Source: Pedosphaera sp.
GTDB taxonomy: Bacteria; Verrucomicrobiota; Verrucomicrobiia; Limisphaerales; Pedosphaeraceae
Length of the DNA stretch: 28,011 bases
Assembly (NCBI GenBank): GCA_028293465.1
Contig: JAQGOT010000131.1
Location: 1-28,011 of the forward strand
Reading direction: 5' to 3'
Made by a program: the position numbers and the translations under genes. Of the stretch, positions 24,956 through 28,011 are shown piece after piece. Each line of letters starts with the position of its first letter. Positions within the stretch are counted from its first letter, which is position 1. The notes under the pieces were generated by a model. That model saw only the letters and a list, made by a program, of their open reading frames with translations. It made no database searches and was not told the DNA's origin.

Positions 24956-24974
24956 CGCTATCCTCTGGATAGCG
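24956..24974. repeat. perfect 8-bp stem between mnmG and pgi
   Basis: CGCTATCC-TCT-GGATAGCG lies about 105 bases past the pgi stop on the minus strand and about 70 bases upstream of mnmG. Neither strand has a clean T-run directly behind it. It may be a transcript-end structure or part of the mnmG leader. Confidence 0.4.
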
Positions 24975-25018
24975 GGATTATTATATCTCTTTGCGACCAA
25001 ACTTCCAGACCGCTGGTG

Positions 25019-25032
25019 AACGGGGCCCCGTT
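25019..25032. repeat. 14-bp perfect palindrome AACGGGGCCCCGTT
   Basis: A continuous GC-rich palindrome without spacer lies 47 bases past the pgi stop, in the pgi-mnmG gap. It could fold as RNA only with a small unpaired loop. More probably it marks a transcript end or is a DNA-binding site. Confidence 0.35.
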
Positions 25033-25079
25033 ATGAGGGTGCGGCGGCCCAATGCTGGTTGAATGGGCGGCGGTGATGT

Positions 25080-26684
25080 TTACTGGGCGGCGGCCTGATA
25101 GGCAGCCTCGAATGGAGTGCTGCCAGGAATTTTCCGGATCCCGTGATCGGGATTGGCGGCAAGATGTTCGCAGAGTTTGAAAACAGTCTCGAATTCATCA
25201 TGCGCTCCGATGCCGCTGGCTATCTGGGCGGAGGTCAAGGCATGTCCTTTCTTTTCGCCTAAATAGTTCAGGACCTTATGCTGCAAATCAATCACGGCAG
25301 CGGCGGCTTTCTTGCCGGCTTCGACACCAGGCTGGTGGTAAGCATTGATGTTGATCAAGGAGGCGTAAAGGCCAACGGCCCGCTCGAAAAGAGCAATGAG
25401 GATGCCAACGGAAGCAGGAGTGACTTGCTTTATCGTTAACGTTATCGATTCCCGGTTGTTTTCATACAAAGCTTGGCGGGTTCCGAGGAAAAAGCCTTCG
25501 AGATAGTCTCCAGAGGTTACTCCGGGATCCACGGCAATGGACTTTCCATTCCGATCCCGCAGAACCTCGATGAAGGTCACGAAGAAGTTGAGGATTCCTT
25601 CCCGGAGCTGCTGCACATACGAGTGTTGGTCCGTGGAACCTTTGTTCCCGAAAACGGCAATTCCTTGGTTTACCACGTTACCGTTGAGGTCCTTTTCTTT
25701 GCCGAGCGATTCCATGATGAGTTGCTGACAATACTTGGAAAAGAGCTCCAAACGATCCTTATAGGGCAAAATAACCATGTTTTTGGTTCCTTTACCGTTA
25801 CCGATGTAGTGCCACATCAGGGCCAGTTGAGCCGCAGGATTAACCCTGACATTCGTTTGGCGGGTGACATCGTCGCATGCTTTGGCTCCGGCGAGGAGCG
25901 CGTCGATGTCAAACCCTTGGAGGGCAGCCGGTAACAGACCGACAGCGGAAAGCTCACTGGTGCGGCCGCCAATCCAATCCCACATGGGAAAGCGTGTGAT
26001 CCAACCATTCTTAACGGCGTAATTGTCCAACTCGCTTAATTGGCCGGTAACGGCAACCGCATGCTTGCTGAAGTTGAGACCGGCGCGTTCATAAGCAGCT
26101 TTGGCTTCAAGCATGCCATTCCGGGTTTCCTTGGTGCCGCCAGATTTCGAGATAACGATGGAAATCGTTTGGCCGAGTTCATCCCCAATGGCGGCGAGCA
26201 CCTTGTCCATGCCGTCGGGATCGGTGTTGTCGAAGAAAAAGATCGCCGCCTTATCAGTTCCGGGATTTCCCAGGGCGTCGGCCACAAACTGCGGGCCGAG
26301 GGCGGAACCGCCGATGCCGATGACGAGCAGGTTTTTGAATGGGCCTTTCTCGCCGTGAATGGTTCCGTTATGGACCTGCGCGGCGAAATCCTTGATGGCC
26401 GCAATCGTGTCTTTGATTTCCTTGGCAATGGTTTGCGTGGGGGCGAGGCTGGGATTGCGGAGCCAATAGTGGCCGACCATGCGTTTCTCGTCGGGGTTTG
26501 CGATGCCGCCTTTCTCCAACTCCGCCATCGCGATCAGAGCTTTTTGAATGGGCGTGCTCATCAAAGCCAGGTAATCGTCGGCGAAATTCATCCGGCTTAT
26601 ATCGATGGCGAGATCGAGCATGGGAATTTCGGTGTAGTATTTTTGGAAACGAGGCCAGAGTTCGCTTTTTGAGAGGGTCGTCAT
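25080..26684 (-). CDS. pgi: glucose-6-phosphate isomerase
   Basis: Interconverts glucose-6-phosphate and fructose-6-phosphate in the cytoplasm (glycolysis and sugar-nucleotide supply). 534 aa. Seen: the first sugar-isomerase domain with LLVIGIGGSALGP (119-131) and the phosphate-binding SKSGGT (179-184); the second domain with E325 in QLIMESLGKE and H354 in STDQHSYVQQL, the catalytic base and ring-opening histidine positions; and the conserved Lys in the GVEAGKK segment near the C-terminus. The length and motifs match the PGI form of cyanobacteria, chlamydiae and relatives. It starts at ATG 26684 without a clear ribosome site and is divergent from the permease. It could feed the UDP-sugar supply used by the glf unit. 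Confidence 0.96.
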   Translation of the reverse strand: MTTLSKSELWPRFQKYYTEIPMLDLAIDISRMNFADDYLALMSTPIQKALIAMAELEKGGIANPDEKRMVGHYWLRNPSLAPTQTIAKEIKDTIAAIKDFAAQVHNGTIHGEKGPFKNLLVIGIGGSALGPQFVADALGNPGTDKAAIFFFDNTDPDGMDKVLAAIGDELGQTISIVISKSGGTKETRNGMLEAKAAYERAGLNFSKHAVAVTGQLSELDNYAVKNGWITRFPMWDWIGGRTSELSAVGLLPAALQGFDIDALLAGAKACDDVTRQTNVRVNPAAQLALMWHYIGNGKGTKNMVILPYKDRLELFSKYCQQLIMESLGKEKDLNGNVVNQGIAVFGNKGSTDQHSYVQQLREGILNFFVTFIEVLRDRNGKSIAVDPGVTSGDYLEGFFLGTRQALYENNRESITLTIKQVTPASVGILIALFERAVGLYASLININAYHQPGVEAGKKAAAAVIDLQHKVLNYLGEKKGHALTSAQIASGIGAHDEFETVFKLCEHLAANPDHGIRKIPGSTPFEAAYQAAAQ

Positions 26685-26860
26685 AAAGTCAGGCGTTTAG
26701 TTTAGCGCAAAGTGCTGTCCAAACAAAGGATTTACTGGAGGGTGATGGGGAACATCCGATTGACTCGGTGTTGGCCGGAAATCACCTACTTGCGGATTGA
26801 AAGGGCAGGGCTTAACTACATTACCATGCAACGAGGAGCCCTTTCCCCGGTAAGATAGCC

Positions 26861-28011
26861 ATGGAAATCAGCACTATAGGGCGGCCGCGGAACGTCGGTT
26901 GGGCGCGTGCCGCGGCGCTCATCTACGGTGATTGGGGGACGAGCAAAGCGTATGTCATCGGACTGGCGCTCTTTTCCATTGGCTTTTCTGCGCTGCCGCA
27001 TTTGCTGGCGGTGTGTGCCGTCACCGGGTTGGTGGGCGTCAATTACATCTGGATCTGCAAACACTTTCCTTCCGGCGGCGGCGTTTACACGGCGGCCGGA
27101 TTGCACTCCCGACGGTTGGCGATGATTGGCGGCTTGCTGCTGCTGGCCGACTACATCGTAACCGCTTCGCTGAGCTGTTTGGATGCCTTCCATTATATCG
27201 GTTTTGATCAGGCCGATGCGAAGAAGTGGGCCATCACGGCAATCTTTGCCATCGGCGCGGCAAATTTTGTGGGACCAAAACATTCCGGAGGGATCGCGGT
27301 CTGGCTGGCCATTCCCACGGTGGTTACGGTTATAGTTTTGATTCTGAGCGGGGTGCCCCATTTGGATAGCTTCCACGCCGTCCCGCCGAGAGGTAGTCTG
27401 GTCCATAACTGGATCGCTTTCACGGGCATGATCCTCGCCTTATCCGGTGTGGAGGCGGCGGCGAGCAGCACGGGGGTGCTGGAGTTGGATCCGGATGCCA
27501 CGCCGGAACGGCCTTCTGTTTACCGGACCGCCCGGCGCGCCATCCTGGTCGTGATGATCGAGGTAGTGTTGGGCACCGCCTTGCTCGGCGTCGTGGCCAT
27601 GTGTCTGCCGGCGGAGGCGGTGAAACATGAAAATGATCTGCTGCGTTACATGGGGGAGATTTTTGTCAGCCCGGAGTTTGGCGTCGTGGTGGGGTGGGTC
27701 TTCAGCGTGTTGCTGCTCTCCGCGGTGAACACGGCCATCACCGGCATGATTTCCCTGCTCTACGTGATGGCGCGGGACCACGAGATTCCAAAGCCCTTTG
27801 CCGAACTCAACAGCTTCGGCGTGCCGTGGGTTTCGCTTCTGCTGGCGACCATCCTGCCGGTCCTCGTGCTGAACGTGGATGATTCCGTGACCGGCCTGGC
27901 ATCGCTTTACGCCATCGGGGTGGTGGGGGCGATCGTCATCAACATCGGTTCGTGCGCTTTTGCCCGGAACCTTCCAATGCCCCGCTACGAACGAGTGACG
28001 ATGGCGGTTAC
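26861..28011 (+). CDS. APC-type amino acid permease (3' end beyond window)
   Basis: 383 codons are visible and the frame is open at the right edge, so the C-terminus is missing. The product starts MEISTIGRPRNVGWARAAAL and then alternates hydrophobic helices and short loops: about nine membrane segments are seen, including VIGLALFSIGFSALPHLLAV, LAMIGGLLLLADYIVTASLS, AVWLAIPTVVTVIVLILSGV, AILVVMIEVVLGTALLGVV and VSLLLATILPVLVLN. GVEAAASSTGVLELDPDA and SAVNTAITGMISLLYVMARD are typical of the amino acid/polyamine/organocation superfamily (the latter around helix 8). Substrate not determined. It is divergent from pgi, with 176 bases between them that should hold both promoters. The ATG at 26861 is the first plausible start. 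Confidence 0.8.
   Translation, partial: MEISTIGRPRNVGWARAAALIYGDWGTSKAYVIGLALFSIGFSALPHLLAVCAVTGLVGVNYIWICKHFPSGGGVYTAAGLHSRRLAMIGGLLLLADYIVTASLSCLDAFHYIGFDQADAKKWAITAIFAIGAANFVGPKHSGGIAVWLAIPTVVTVIVLILSGVPHLDSFHAVPPRGSLVHNWIAFTGMILALSGVEAAASSTGVLELDPDATPERPSVYRTARRAILVVMIEVVLGTALLGVVAMCLPAEAVKHENDLLRYMGEIFVSPEFGVVVGWVFSVLLLSAVNTAITGMISLLYVMARDHEIPKPFAELNSFGVPWVSLLLATILPVLVLNVDDSVTGLASLYAIGVVGAIVINIGSCAFARNLPMPRYERVTMAV

Overview
This 28 kb window most likely comes from a Verrucomicrobiota chromosome of the Pedosphaera/Limisphaerales type. That is inferred from gene content: a very large secreted Pirellula/Verrucomicrobium-type dehydrogenase with a haem domain and a DUF1080 domain, an FG-GAP partner, and a gram-negative-type UBact/Pup-proteasome locus. 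No rRNA, tRNA, CRISPR array or insertion sequence was recognised. Nearly all genes lie on the minus strand; only a lipoprotein (about 15.0-15.7 kb) and a permease that runs off the right edge are on the plus strand.

Left part (1-6.7 kb): a complete pupylation-proteasome operon, read right to left as ARC/Mpa unfoldase, a 36-codon ORF, Dop, UBact (a 56-aa Pup-like modifier), PrcB, PrcA, a 41-codon ORF, and PafA (running off the left edge). Dop is expected to deamidate the C-terminal Gln of UBact, PafA to ligate it to substrate lysines, ARC to unfold tagged proteins, and PrcA/PrcB to degrade them. The genes are tightly spaced, with stop/start overlaps UBact/PrcB and PrcA/41-codon ORF, and 3-14 base gaps before PafA, Dop and UBact. 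UBact and the two short ORFs are easily missed by length cut-offs; the two short ORFs resemble nothing I know and are the best candidates for undescribed parts of the system.

Middle (6.9-14.6 kb): a small DUF883/ElaB-like membrane protein; a receiver-PAS-PAS protein without a kinase domain, directly behind a cytoplasmic GH2 glycosidase; and a two-gene unit of glycosyltransferase plus UDP-galactopyranose mutase, which points to galactofuranose in a surface glycan.

Right part (15-28 kb): a DUF3299-type lipoprotein facing a dipeptide epimerase; an FG-GAP protein followed by the 1379-aa dehydrogenase/HEAT/cytochrome/DUF1080 fusion; mnmG; glucose-6-phosphate isomerase; and the start of an APC-type permease. 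Inside mnmG lies a perfect 16-bp palindrome that matches the bacterial centromere site parS, in a stretch that looks like an insertion relative to E. coli MnmG. With mnmG being origin-linked in many bacteria, this suggests the window lies near the chromosome origin.
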